From Calditrichaceae bacterium (GTDB taxonomy: Bacteria > Calditrichota > Calditrichia > Calditrichales > Calditrichaceae), in assembly GCA_030592985.1 (NCBI GenBank), contig JAUVIB010000028.1:1-15356 (forward strand): a stretch of 15,356 nt of DNA, written 5' to 3'. Positions 1 to 8,136 of the stretch are shown one piece after another. Under the pieces are notes generated by a model. The model was given only the letters and a program-made list of their open reading frames with translations. It searched no databases and was not told the origin of the DNA. Every line of letters begins with the position of its first letter. Within the stretch, counting starts at the first letter, position 1. Both the position numbers and the translations under genes were made by a program.

Positions 1-3000
1 CTGTTTCGTTCTTCAGCTTTAATCCCGCTATGGTAAAACATTCCGGGGCTGCCCATTCCGATACTAACTTCAAGAGGATGAATATGCAGCAGGTCAAAAT
101 CCACTAATGCCGGAACCTTATCCGGATTGGAATCCTTCAATTGGCCGTAATTACCGTCCGTTAATCCGGCGTAAAACCAATGGTACAATCCTTCACTAAA
201 TACCGGGCCTTCATAGGCTCTCTTTTCATTATTTAGCAAAATGGAATACGCTTTATGCTGTCCTCTTAACATACCGGCTTCGGGAACCCGGTCGTCAAAA
301 TCGACTCGTGCCCATGGGGTTACAGCGGTATGTACGTCGCAATAAACAGTGTTCGAACCATATTTTTTATGAATCTTCGGCGCATACTCTGCTTCAAATT
401 TCCGTGCAAAATAGGGCTTTAGAGTATAACACCTCGGCCAGGCGTCAACAAAATCTTTATTAGATTTACGGGCAACCATATCAAGAGACCAGTTTGCGTT
501 GACCGGGGCAAAATCAGTATAATTGGTATACAATCCACAGATAAACCCCAACTCCTTGACCCTTTTGACATATTCTATAAGAGATTTGTCCCCACCTTTT
601 TTGGGAGCCGCTTTTAGACGGAGTGTAAACGATTCGCCGCCGTCACGCCAGGTTTCTTCATGATGACGAACTATAAATTTAGAAACGCCGTAATCTCTTA
701 AAGTTTTTAGTCCCTGATAAAATTTTTCATGTGTTTCCTTATCCGGTAACATTCCCCAATTTTCTTTCCACAAACGACTGCGGGTTATTTTTCCCATTGG
801 AGAAGGACTGTGAGGAATTGTAGGTAAAACATCGTGGAAATTGGAACTAACCGAAAGAATAATACGTTCTTTCAGAGGATTCCTTCGACTGTCTGTTTTT
901 GGCATATAACGACTTCCACCGTTAAAGAAAACTTCTGTTTCAGACAATATTTTATTGCGCGCAAAAAGTAATGAAGCATGGGTATAATAATGGTCGATAA
1001 GTGCAAAGATAAAAAGATCACCGCTGCATACGACTTGTGGATCGGGAACGCCATAGGTTAGCATAGGCACGCGCACTAACTTTACAGGTTGATTGCTTTT
1101 TAAATGCCCGAGATTTAATCCTTTAACCTGTTCAGATTCTACGGCAATATCGATTATCAGAGAATTATAACGAATAGCAATGGAAATGGTATATGGAATT
1201 TTCACATTACCCTTGATATAATTCCAATGATAAACAACGCCCGTTTTTAAATTCTCAACTTTAACGAGAGAGCGCTCATCAATCCCACTTTCATCGGTTA
1301 ATTCCGTCGCAATAAACTGAATATCCCCATAAACAAAAGGTTCAATCTTTTGCCCTGATTCCGATTCAATACGAAAATCCCACAGCATTCCACTTACCGG
1401 AGAATACGTATAGGTAATTTTTTTTTCGTTTTGTACAAACTGGGCGATAAACTTTCGACCGTTCATACGACTATACACGCTTACAGAATCTTCCGGTACG
1501 GGTATCATGGTCTCTTTAGTTGTTAAAAATGGAACCATTTCGGGAAGCGGTTCAAGATTAAGAGGCTGCCAGCTTTCATGGCTAAAATTAGCAGAGTCAA
1601 AAAATAGCCGGCGGTATTCTTTATTGGCACAGCCATCTATACGAATACTCTTAAAATATAGATTCTCATCGGGGCGTGCAAAATGTCGCCATTTTAGGAA
1701 CCACTCTTTCCAATTTACTTTACCCATAAAAAGAGATTGTTCTTCACCTTTAGCATTCACCAATATGATATTTACAGCAACACTCGGTGTTGTGGAGTCT
1801 GGCGCCCATCCCCAGTTATTCCCATAAATCCAGATTCCTGTAACATCCGCATCATTAGGCATAAGAATCGGCTTGGGTGGGCCGAATTCAAAAGAACTGC
1901 TTCCATCCTTACCACGATATTCCACTCTCGCCACATAAGCTCCATCCATTTGCTGAATCCTTGATCGGTACAGGCGGGCAGATGCGCCTTTTTGCGAATT
2001 AATCCACCATCCAGCCAAGTTTTCAAAATCAATCAGTGGATTACCATATCCGGGTCGTTCTCCCATCTCATAAGGGCGTTTTCCGATACTCTGGTCGGGA
2101 TCGTTATTATATATTTTTTTATTAACCACCGTTAAAGATAGCTGTTTTATATCGGGATGTCCTTCAATCATTATTTTACATTCTGATTTTTGTGGATGAA
2201 ATGTTAGTGCATAGTTAGGCTGCAGAGTATCTCCCAATGGTAAAACTTGTCTTTGCAAAACATTTCCTTTGTTATCCACTAACAGTAATGGTAGATTAAT
2301 AGATATGGGCAACGATATTCCCATTGCTGAAAATCTTAAAAACAGGGATTCATTCATAGCCGGTTCGGATTCATTCAACCGGCTGTTCTCAAAAATCTGT
2401 GCCTGTAACTCAGCCTGATCATTGGAAACCGGAATCTTTATTTTTAACCCATTTATCACTTTATCATTGACTGTTTTAATGGATACACCGAAGCCCCAAC
2501 CTCCGGTTTTTTCATCCACCTTGAGGAGGAATCGGTTATCCCCTTTTTTTAAATGGACAATTAAAGGCGTAGCATTAAGAACAAGCTGCGCTGTATGGTT
2601 TTCATATACCTGTTCTCCGTTAAGCAAAATTTTTAAACCATCATTGTGACTTAAACCCAATTTTACGGTCATTTCTTTTTCAGTATTCAGGATAACATAG
2701 GCATAAGCAAGTGCATCGTCATTTTTCACATAGTAACTATTAAGGTCAATCCATTCCGAGGGATATAACAATAGTTCCCATGAAAAATGTTTATGAATTG
2801 TTTGGCCGGCATACGGTGATATAGAACTTTCCCCACCATAATCCACTAATAAATCAGTATTATAACCATAACAACCGTCTCCATGTCCGCTGATACCTAC
2901 TGCCCCTTTTACTGAGTTCGAGAATGAACCGAGCAGCAGCCAATTTTTAATGGAGCCGTCTCTGCCGGGAACGTATTCTAAAAAGGATGTTTGAGCAAAG

Positions 3001-3140
3001 GAAATACCAGTAAATATAAATTGAACAAAAAAGAAGAAGAGTAATAGTAGTGAAAAAAGCTTAAGATGACTTTTCTCACGACTACCAACACCATCAATAG
3101 AATCAGTTTTAATAAATATTTTTCTGGTTAATGATCCCAT
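1..3140 (-). CDS. Secreted multidomain glycoside hydrolase, GH101/GH129-like TIM barrel (C-terminus missing)
   Basis: One uninterrupted minus-strand frame of 1046 codons runs off the left edge, so the C-terminus is absent. The start ATG has a GGAG box 7 nt upstream (3148-3151). Residues 28-50 form a hydrophobic signal peptide ending near SFAQ, after an unusually long basic n-region of about 27 residues. Residues about 60-225 look like a PA14-type beta-sandwich (NWLLLGSF; SHNDGLKILLNG). Residues about 365-520 resemble a carbohydrate-binding jelly roll (FENLAGWW, GIWIYGNNWGW). A further beta-rich part follows, and from about 795 (ENWGMLPD) the pattern is that of a TIM barrel. D935 in YCDVHT and E983 in FSEGLYHW are candidate nucleophile and acid/base. 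This layout recalls GH101/GH129 alpha-N-acetylgalactosaminidases, but that family call is by resemblance only. A secreted glycan-active enzyme is likely; substrate unknown. Confidence 0.6.
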   Translation of the reverse strand, partial: MGSLTRKIFIKTDSIDGVGSREKSHLKLFSLLLLFFFFVQFIFTGISFAQTSFLEYVPGRDGSIKNWLLLGSFSNSVKGAVGISGHGDGCYGYNTDLLVDYGGESSISPYAGQTIHKHFSWELLLYPSEWIDLNSYYVKNDDALAYAYVILNTEKEMTVKLGLSHNDGLKILLNGEQVYENHTAQLVLNATPLIVHLKKGDNRFLLKVDEKTGGWGFGVSIKTVNDKVINGLKIKIPVSNDQAELQAQIFENSRLNESEPAMNESLFLRFSAMGISLPISINLPLLLVDNKGNVLQRQVLPLGDTLQPNYALTFHPQKSECKIMIEGHPDIKQLSLTVVNKKIYNNDPDQSIGKRPYEMGERPGYGNPLIDFENLAGWWINSQKGASARLYRSRIQQMDGAYVARVEYRGKDGSSSFEFGPPKPILMPNDADVTGIWIYGNNWGWAPDSTTPSVAVNIILVNAKGEEQSLFMGKVNWKEWFLKWRHFARPDENLYFKSIRIDGCANKEYRRLFFDSANFSHESWQPLNLEPLPEMVPFLTTKETMIPVPEDSVSVYSRMNGRKFIAQFVQNEKKITYTYSPVSGMLWDFRIESESGQKIEPFVYGDIQFIATELTDESGIDERSLVKVENLKTGVVYHWNYIKGNVKIPYTISIAIRYNSLIIDIAVESEQVKGLNLGHLKSNQPVKLVRVPMLTYGVPDPQVVCSGDLFIFALIDHYYTHASLLFARNKILSETEVFFNGGSRYMPKTDSRRNPLKERIILSVSSNFHDVLPTIPHSPSPMGKITRSRLWKENWGMLPDKETHEKFYQGLKTLRDYGVSKFIVRHHEETWRDGGESFTLRLKAAPKKGGDKSLIEYVKRVKELGFICGLYTNYTDFAPVNANWSLDMVARKSNKDFVDAWPRCYTLKPYFARKFEAEYAPKIHKKYGSNTVYCDVHTAVTPWARVDFDDRVPEAGMLRGQHKAYSILLNNEKRAYEGPVFSEGLYHWFYAGLTDGNYGQLKDSNPDKVPALVDFDLLHIHPLEVSIGMGSPGMFYHSGIKAEERN

Positions 3141-3147
3141 TTTACTT

Positions 3148-3151
3148 CTCC
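3148..3151 (-). promoter_or_regulatory. Shine-Dalgarno GGAG of the left-edge glycosidase gene
   Basis: GGAG on the minus strand lies 7 nt before the ATG at 3140. It supports that start, although it leaves a long n-region before the signal-peptide core. Confidence 0.6.
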
Positions 3152-3255
3152 ATTTAGTTGAAAATAATATTCGAAGAATTAGCAACTAACACTTTGAACT
3201 CACCAGATTCAACAACTCACGATTTTGATTTAACATCATAAAATGACTTATCCTG

Positions 3256-3261
3256 ATTATA
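3256..3261 (-). promoter_or_regulatory. Candidate -10 element (TATAAT) for the leftward glycosidase
   Basis: A perfect TATAAT lies on the minus strand about 115 nt before the start at 3140. No good -35 hexamer sits 16-18 nt upstream of it. In such AT-rich DNA this can occur by chance. Confidence 0.25.
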
Positions 3262-3513
3262 TTTACAAGTATGAATTAACTTGCAGTAAAATAAGAAGGA
3301 AAGATGTCAGGACAAAATTTAAGTTATCGATACAGCAAAGCATTTAACAAAAAACAATAACTGAGACAGAATCTGGGAAATATTAGGATAAGTGAGTCAA
3401 GTAAACAGTATGGTGTAAGTACAAAAAGCAATATATCCTTCATTCCTTTAATGCGATCCGTGTCCATCAATAGGCATTACAAAATCGGGATAAATAAAAT
3501 TGAAATCACTTAG

Positions 3514-3543
3514 TTTTGATATAGCTTTTGATCTCTATCAAAA
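3514..3543. promoter_or_regulatory. TTTTGAT half-site cluster, possible operator
   Basis: TTTTGATA (3514-3521) and TATCAAAA (3536-3543) form a perfect 8-bp inverted repeat with a 14-nt spacer. A further direct copy, TTTTGAT, sits inside it at 3526-3532. Its place between divergent genes fits a regulator-binding site better than a terminator. No regulator gene is in the window. Confidence 0.3.
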
Positions 3544-3635
3544 AACCACCCGTTCACTTCAAATTGCCAACTTTTACCACCATCCTGTCGTCTGGAAAAA
3601 ACTTACAAATTCGAAACTACATTAGAAATAATAAT

Positions 3636-3664
3636 TTGACTAATTTAGAATTAGCATGTAATAT
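3636..3664 (+). promoter_or_regulatory. Candidate sigma70-type promoter for the mannosidase-isomerase pair
   Basis: TTGACT (3636-3641), a 17-nt spacer and TAATAT (3659-3664) resemble a -35/-10 pair. It would leave a leader of roughly 110 nt before the mannosidase start. If the host is a true Bacteroidete, its main promoters would use a different consensus and this match would count for less. Confidence 0.35.
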
Positions 3665-3782
3665 ATTATTTCAACAGTAACCATAAATAAATGGAAAGAC
3701 AGATCGATTTAAAAATATATTAATACATTTGATACAACATTATTTTACAAATTCACATAAACAACCTTGAAAACTTGATAAT

Positions 3783-6002
3783 ATGATAATTAATGACAAA
3801 AAAATCTGGATCGTTTTTTTTCTTTTAAGTTCTTTTTTTTCATGTATTCAGAAAAACGAATCAAATTTAAATTATGTTGATCCCTCTATTGGTGGTGTAG
3901 GTGTTATTTTGGAACCAACAAGACCTACAGTACACTTACCAAACAGTATGGTTAGGGTGTTTCCAAATCGAAAAGACCAATTAGATGACCAAATCAGTAA
4001 TTTTCATCTTACAATTACATCGCATAGATTATATAAAGTTTTTGGATTTATGCCTGTTTGCGGAATTGTTAATGCTGATATTTGGAATAGACGATATGAG
4101 TATGGCGCAGAAGAATTAACACCATATTATTACAAAACATCTTTTGAAGATTATAATAATTCCATAGAATTTACACCTCAGGCAAGAAGTGGATATTTTA
4201 AACTTAATTTTATAGATAATAGTCAACACTTTATCAGAATGGGAGTCTTTAGTGGTGTTGGGGAGATTAGGGTTGAAGGTAAAAGAGTAATAACGGGAAT
4301 TGAAGAGTTTGCCGGGATGAAAGCTTTTTTTTATGCCGAAGTTGATACCGATATTTCTGACACTAAATACCAAAATTCCGTTGATAAAAAGAAGTTATTA
4401 ATTGAACTTGGTAATAAACCTCAAGTCGTTTCATTTCGCTATGGTATCTCTTATATAAGCATTGAACAGGCAAAACAAAATTTACAAAATGAAATTCCTG
4501 CATGGAATTTTGACTCGATTAAGAATAATGCATTTCAAGTTTGGGATAAAGCCTTTTCACAAATCAATGTTGAGGGTGGAACAGAAGCTCAGAAAAGAGT
4601 ATTTTATACAGCTTTATATCGTTCGTACGAACGTATGGTTGATATAAACGAATATGGGAAATATTATAGTGCTTATGATCATAAGATTCATGAAACTGAT
4701 GAGCCCTTTTATGTAGACAACTGGATATGGGATAATTATATCGCTCTGGAGCCTTTACATATGATTTTAAATCCGGATATGGCCACAGAAAGAATTAAAT
4801 CATACATTAAAATGTACGAGCAGGGCGGCGCTATGCCCTCTTTTGCTTTGATTTTTGGAGATTGGCCTGCCATGACAGGAAATTTTTCTGCCACATGGTT
4901 TGCAGATGCTTGGTTTAAAGGCTTAAGGGATTTCGATTTAAAAACTGCCTATGAAGGGATTAAAAAGAACTCATTGGATGCAACCCTTATTCCATGGGCA
5001 AATGGACCCAAAACGATTCTTGATGATTTCTATAATGAAAATGGATATATGCCCGGATTACATCCCGGAGAAGAAGAAACAGTAGATAAAGTGAGCTTGC
5101 CTTGGGAAAGAAGACAAGCCGTATCGGTAACTATTGAAACTAGTTATTCCGATTGGTGTATTGCCCAATTAGCCGCTGAACTGAATTACCAAGAAGATGA
5201 AAAACTTTTTTTAAGCAGAGCAGCGAATTATAAAAATGTTTTTCGTGTTGATAAAGGGATTATGTGGCCTAAGGATAAAGATGGAAACTGGATTGAACCT
5301 TACGATCCAAGATTTGCAGACCGTATGTATTTCACTGAAAACAATGCATTTACCTACAACTGGTCTGTTAAACACGATTTACATGGACTATTTGAATTAA
5401 TGGATGAAAAATATGGGGCAGAAACTACACTTGATCAGCTTTTTAGAGAAGATCTCGGAACGAGCAAGTGGAAATTTTGGTATAAACAACCGGATGCTTC
5501 CGGTTTGGTAGGTCAATTTGTAATGGGAAATGAACCCAGTTTTCACATACCATATATTTACAATTATTTGGGGTCACCATGGAAAACTCAAAAACGCATT
5601 CGCACATTATTAAATGCCTTTTTTACCGATAACTATTTTGGTATTCCCGGCGATGAAGATGGTGGCGGCATGTCGTCATTTGTAGTTTTTTCTATGATGG
5701 GGTTTTTTCCTGTAACACCCGGTATTCCGATATATAATATTGGTAGTCCGGTTTTTAAAAAAATAAGTATCGACCTTCCAAACAATAAAAAATTTACTGT
5801 AATTGCTGAAAATAGTTCAAAGGCTAACAAGTATATTCAAAAAGCTTTTATAAATGGTAAACCTTTAAATAAACCATGGTTTACTCATGACGAGATATTG
5901 AATGGCGGAACTTTAGAACTAATTATGGGAAATCAGCCAAACAAACAATGGGGCAGCAACAAAGATGACTCGCCGCCTTCAGCCTTGAATTATCAGAATT
6001 AA
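3783..6002 (+). CDS. GH92 alpha-mannosidase, surface lipoprotein
   Basis: A 739-residue enzyme of glycoside hydrolase family 92: calcium-dependent, inverting exo-alpha-mannosidases that trim N-glycans and yeast mannan. A lipoprotein signal peptide ends at Cys21 (FFSC), so it is probably anchored to a membrane facing the periplasm or cell surface. The N-terminal beta domain begins with YVDPSIGG. The (alpha/alpha)6 domain carries WDNY, GNEPSFHIPY with the expected catalytic acid E584, and GDEDGGGMS with D624 and D626 as the expected base pair, by analogy with BT3990. Near the C-terminus are GFFPVTPG and IGSPVFKK. Length is normal. Oddities: the usual GHTFPGA-type segment is replaced by LEPTRPTVHLPNSM, and the usual WDxYR...HP motif reads WDNYIALEP. 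There is no Shine-Dalgarno box. The isomerase gene follows 43 nt downstream. The exact linkage cleaved cannot be told. Confidence 0.9.
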   Translation: MIINDKKIWIVFFLLSSFFSCIQKNESNLNYVDPSIGGVGVILEPTRPTVHLPNSMVRVFPNRKDQLDDQISNFHLTITSHRLYKVFGFMPVCGIVNADIWNRRYEYGAEELTPYYYKTSFEDYNNSIEFTPQARSGYFKLNFIDNSQHFIRMGVFSGVGEIRVEGKRVITGIEEFAGMKAFFYAEVDTDISDTKYQNSVDKKKLLIELGNKPQVVSFRYGISYISIEQAKQNLQNEIPAWNFDSIKNNAFQVWDKAFSQINVEGGTEAQKRVFYTALYRSYERMVDINEYGKYYSAYDHKIHETDEPFYVDNWIWDNYIALEPLHMILNPDMATERIKSYIKMYEQGGAMPSFALIFGDWPAMTGNFSATWFADAWFKGLRDFDLKTAYEGIKKNSLDATLIPWANGPKTILDDFYNENGYMPGLHPGEEETVDKVSLPWERRQAVSVTIETSYSDWCIAQLAAELNYQEDEKLFLSRAANYKNVFRVDKGIMWPKDKDGNWIEPYDPRFADRMYFTENNAFTYNWSVKHDLHGLFELMDEKYGAETTLDQLFREDLGTSKWKFWYKQPDASGLVGQFVMGNEPSFHIPYIYNYLGSPWKTQKRIRTLLNAFFTDNYFGIPGDEDGGGMSSFVVFSMMGFFPVTPGIPIYNIGSPVFKKISIDLPNNKKFTVIAENSSKANKYIQKAFINGKPLNKPWFTHDEILNGGTLELIMGNQPNKQWGSNKDDSPPSALNYQN

Positions 6003-6045
6003 AACAAGATAACTGCAAAAACTAAATAACTTAAAAGCTGCTAAA

Positions 6046-6720
6046 ATGAAAAGAAGTGAAATTAATCAATTAATCAGTAATTCAATTGAGTTTTTTAATC
6101 AAATGAACTTCAAATTACCACCTTGGGCTTATTGGACTCCAGAAGATTGGAAAGGTAAGTATGAATCATGTAATGAAATTGTTGATAATATGCTAGGTTG
6201 GGATTTAACCGATTTTGGATCAGGCGATTTTTTTAAACAAGGACTAATCTTATTTACAATTAGAAACGGAAATCAGCAGAAAGACAATAAAATCTATGCT
6301 GAAAAAATAATGATTGTTGAAGAGATGCAGGAAACCCCAATGCATTTCCATTGGAGCAAAATGGAAGATATAATTAACAGAGGTGGTGGAAACCTCATAA
6401 TTGATTTATACAAATCTGACAAGGATGAAGATTATTCCAAAGAAGATTTTGAAGTGAGAATTGACGGTATTAGCCGCTCGGTCTCAGCAGGAGGCCGTAT
6501 TACTCTAACCCCGGGAGAAAGTATATGTTTAGAACAGGGTATTTATCATCGTTTTTATGGTGAGAAGGGAAAAGGAAAAGTTTTAGTTGGAGAAGTAAGC
6601 GCTGTTAACGACGACAGTTCTGATAATCGTTTTCATGTATCAGCCGGCCGGTTCCCGGATATTATTGAAAATGAAAAGCCTATACATTTGTTAGCTTCAG
6701 ATTTAAAAAAATACATTTAA
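6046..6720 (+). CDS. D-lyxose/D-mannose ketol-isomerase, cupin type
   Basis: A 224-residue protein matching the D-lyxose isomerase family (E. coli O157 and B. subtilis YdaE type), which uses Mn2+ to interconvert D-lyxose with D-xylulose and D-mannose with D-fructose. No signal peptide, so cytoplasmic. Cupin metal ligands are visible: H100 and H102 in MHFHW, E107 in KMEDI, and H168 in GIYHRFYG, in the HxHx4E...H pattern of the family. The aromatic N-terminal stretch PPWAYWTPEDW and the closing NRFHVSAGRFPDI are also typical. Length is normal. It lies 43 nt after the GH92 mannosidase with no terminator between, so both are probably co-transcribed. This points to mannose as the natural substrate: mannose freed outside, then isomerised to fructose inside. 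No Shine-Dalgarno box is visible. Confidence 0.85.
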   Translation: MKRSEINQLISNSIEFFNQMNFKLPPWAYWTPEDWKGKYESCNEIVDNMLGWDLTDFGSGDFFKQGLILFTIRNGNQQKDNKIYAEKIMIVEEMQETPMHFHWSKMEDIINRGGGNLIIDLYKSDKDEDYSKEDFEVRIDGISRSVSAGGRITLTPGESICLEQGIYHRFYGEKGKGKVLVGEVSAVNDDSSDNRFHVSAGRFPDIIENEKPIHLLASDLKKYI

Positions 6721-6729
6721 TTATGGAAA

Positions 6730-6760
6730 AAGTGGCAAAATAATCCTTAGTGTTGCACTT
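6730..6760 (-). terminator. Candidate terminator in a convergent gap
   Basis: AAGTGGCAA (6730-6738) pairs with TTGCACTT (6753-6760), 8 bp with one bulged base and a 14-nt loop. On the minus strand the stem runs into a short T run, which suits termination of the propeller gene ending at 6783. The stem is weak. Confidence 0.3.
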
Positions 6761-6782
6761 ATTAGTTAAATCTACGATTTAT

Positions 6783-8039
6783 TTATAAATCTGGATTCCA
6801 AATAGTTGCATGAATATGATGAAGGTGTTCTTTCGTTGAATAATAAAATATAGCAACCATTTTTCCATCAGATCTGGTCACTACACGCGGATAACCCAAA
6901 TCAACATATTCCATGTCTTCAGACCAAAAATCATCAATAAGTATCATAGGTTCACCCCATGTTTTTCCTTCATCTGAGCTATACGCCATTTGAATAGTGC
7001 CGTATTCTCTTTCGCCAAATACAGCGCAAAGACGACCATCTGAAGTAATTCCAAGGGCCGGTGGATTTCCATTACCATCTCCTGCATCTCCAACTTTAGA
7101 TTGGAAAGTCCATGTTTTACCTCCATCCGTTGAAGCATACGCATCTACCCAATTTTTTGGTTTCCCTTCTTTAGGAACATATTTTCGACGCATAACAGAA
7201 AGCAGTTTCCCGTTTTGCAACTCAAATGTTTGTGACATTACCGCACGACATTGTGTTGCATATGGATTTTTATCGTCATCTTTATATAAAGGAACTTTAA
7301 TTGTTTCCTTAATTTCATCGTTCTTAAATGGCTTTACAATCCACCCCATAAATTCAAATGTTTTGCCACCATCCACAGTTTTTAGACAAAAGAGTCGGTC
7401 AGTACCAAACTTACCTTTCTCTCTTGCAGATAGAAAAAATAAACATTCATTATTTCCGGTTACAACATAATCAGTACGTGGTGTAATCTCACCTAAACCA
7501 TATTTTTCAATCTCCGGATGATGTATCAAATCTCCAAAACTAAAGGGCCCTTTCCATGAAATACCACCATTATAACTATAAAAAAAGTGTCCTCTTGGAT
7601 CACTTGCACCATGATAGGCTGTACCCACAATTCTCATTACAAAGTGGGGTTCTTTAAAATCTATAGGTTCTTCCGGCATTTTCAAGTCAGGTTGGCTCCC
7701 AAAATCACCTACATAATTCTCTGGATCAAAAGCCTCCCAGGTTTCACCGCCATCTAAGCTTCGTGCTAACCAACTCGACATAGGATTACCAATGTTATGC
7801 TCATTCTTTTTTAATACGTAAGGAGCCTCTGTAAAACCCACAAGTATTTCATTCCCATCTATCAGCCATGCGCCATTATTTGCAGGCCACGCTGCAAATC
7901 TATTTTCTTGGGCATAAACAATAACTTGCTCTGCATCTTTTACATGCTCATAACTTATTGTTTTTTTATTATTAGTGCAGGAGATAGTTAAGCTTGATAT
8001 CGCAATTAACCAAAAATAAAGTGTTTGTTTGTTTTTCAT
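6783..8039 (-). CDS. Sialidase-like Asp-box beta-propeller lipoprotein
   Basis: A 418-residue protein with a lipoprotein signal peptide (Cys21 in LTISC). Five Asp-box repeats (SxDxGxTW type) are visible at about residues 94-101, 155-162, 221-228, 303-310 and 354-361, for example SLDGGETW and STDGGKTW. Together they define a six-bladed propeller as in GH33 sialidases. Arginines that could form a carboxylate-binding triad are R47 (NRFAAW), R265 (QCRAVM) and R385 (GYPRVV), but this assignment is by eye. Many Asp-box proteins are not sialidases, so another exo-glycosidase or a sugar-binding role is possible. The start has GGAG 9 nt upstream (8049-8052). It follows the PhoD-like gene on the same strand after 97 nt, so they are probably one operon. 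Confidence 0.7.
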   Translation of the reverse strand: MKNKQTLYFWLIAISSLTISCTNNKKTISYEHVKDAEQVIVYAQENRFAAWPANNGAWLIDGNEILVGFTEAPYVLKKNEHNIGNPMSSWLARSLDGGETWEAFDPENYVGDFGSQPDLKMPEEPIDFKEPHFVMRIVGTAYHGASDPRGHFFYSYNGGISWKGPFSFGDLIHHPEIEKYGLGEITPRTDYVVTGNNECLFFLSAREKGKFGTDRLFCLKTVDGGKTFEFMGWIVKPFKNDEIKETIKVPLYKDDDKNPYATQCRAVMSQTFELQNGKLLSVMRRKYVPKEGKPKNWVDAYASTDGGKTWTFQSKVGDAGDGNGNPPALGITSDGRLCAVFGEREYGTIQMAYSSDEGKTWGEPMILIDDFWSEDMEYVDLGYPRVVTRSDGKMVAIFYYSTKEHLHHIHATIWNPDL

Positions 8040-8136
8040 AAAATAATACTCCGATTTATTAAAATACTTGATTTATGATTTAAGTCTGCTTGTGCCAAGT
8101 TTCAAAACATTCTTTAATACCATTTTTGAAGATATT

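Larger units (their letters stand above)
3141..3782. other. Divergent intergenic region, no gene seen
   Basis: This AT-rich stretch of 642 bases separates the left-edge glycosidase (leftward) from the mannosidase (rightward). I see no open frame with coding character on either strand. It holds candidate promoters for both directions and a group of TTTTGAT half-sites near its middle, listed separately. Shared control of both flanking genes from here is plausible. Confidence 0.7.

Noticed and set aside
872..2649. Several small open frames on both strands within the left-edge gene
   Set aside because: They lie inside the long, clean minus-strand coding frame and have no recognisable domains or ribosome binding sites.
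6997..7470. A 157-codon plus-strand frame opposite the propeller gene
   Set aside because: It is antisense to the Asp-box repeats, and its translation shows no family pattern.
8101..8130. TTCAAAA/TTTTGAA inverted repeat between the PhoD-like and propeller genes
   Set aside because: The stem is 7 bp of mostly A/T with a 16-nt loop, which is expected by chance in such AT-rich DNA.
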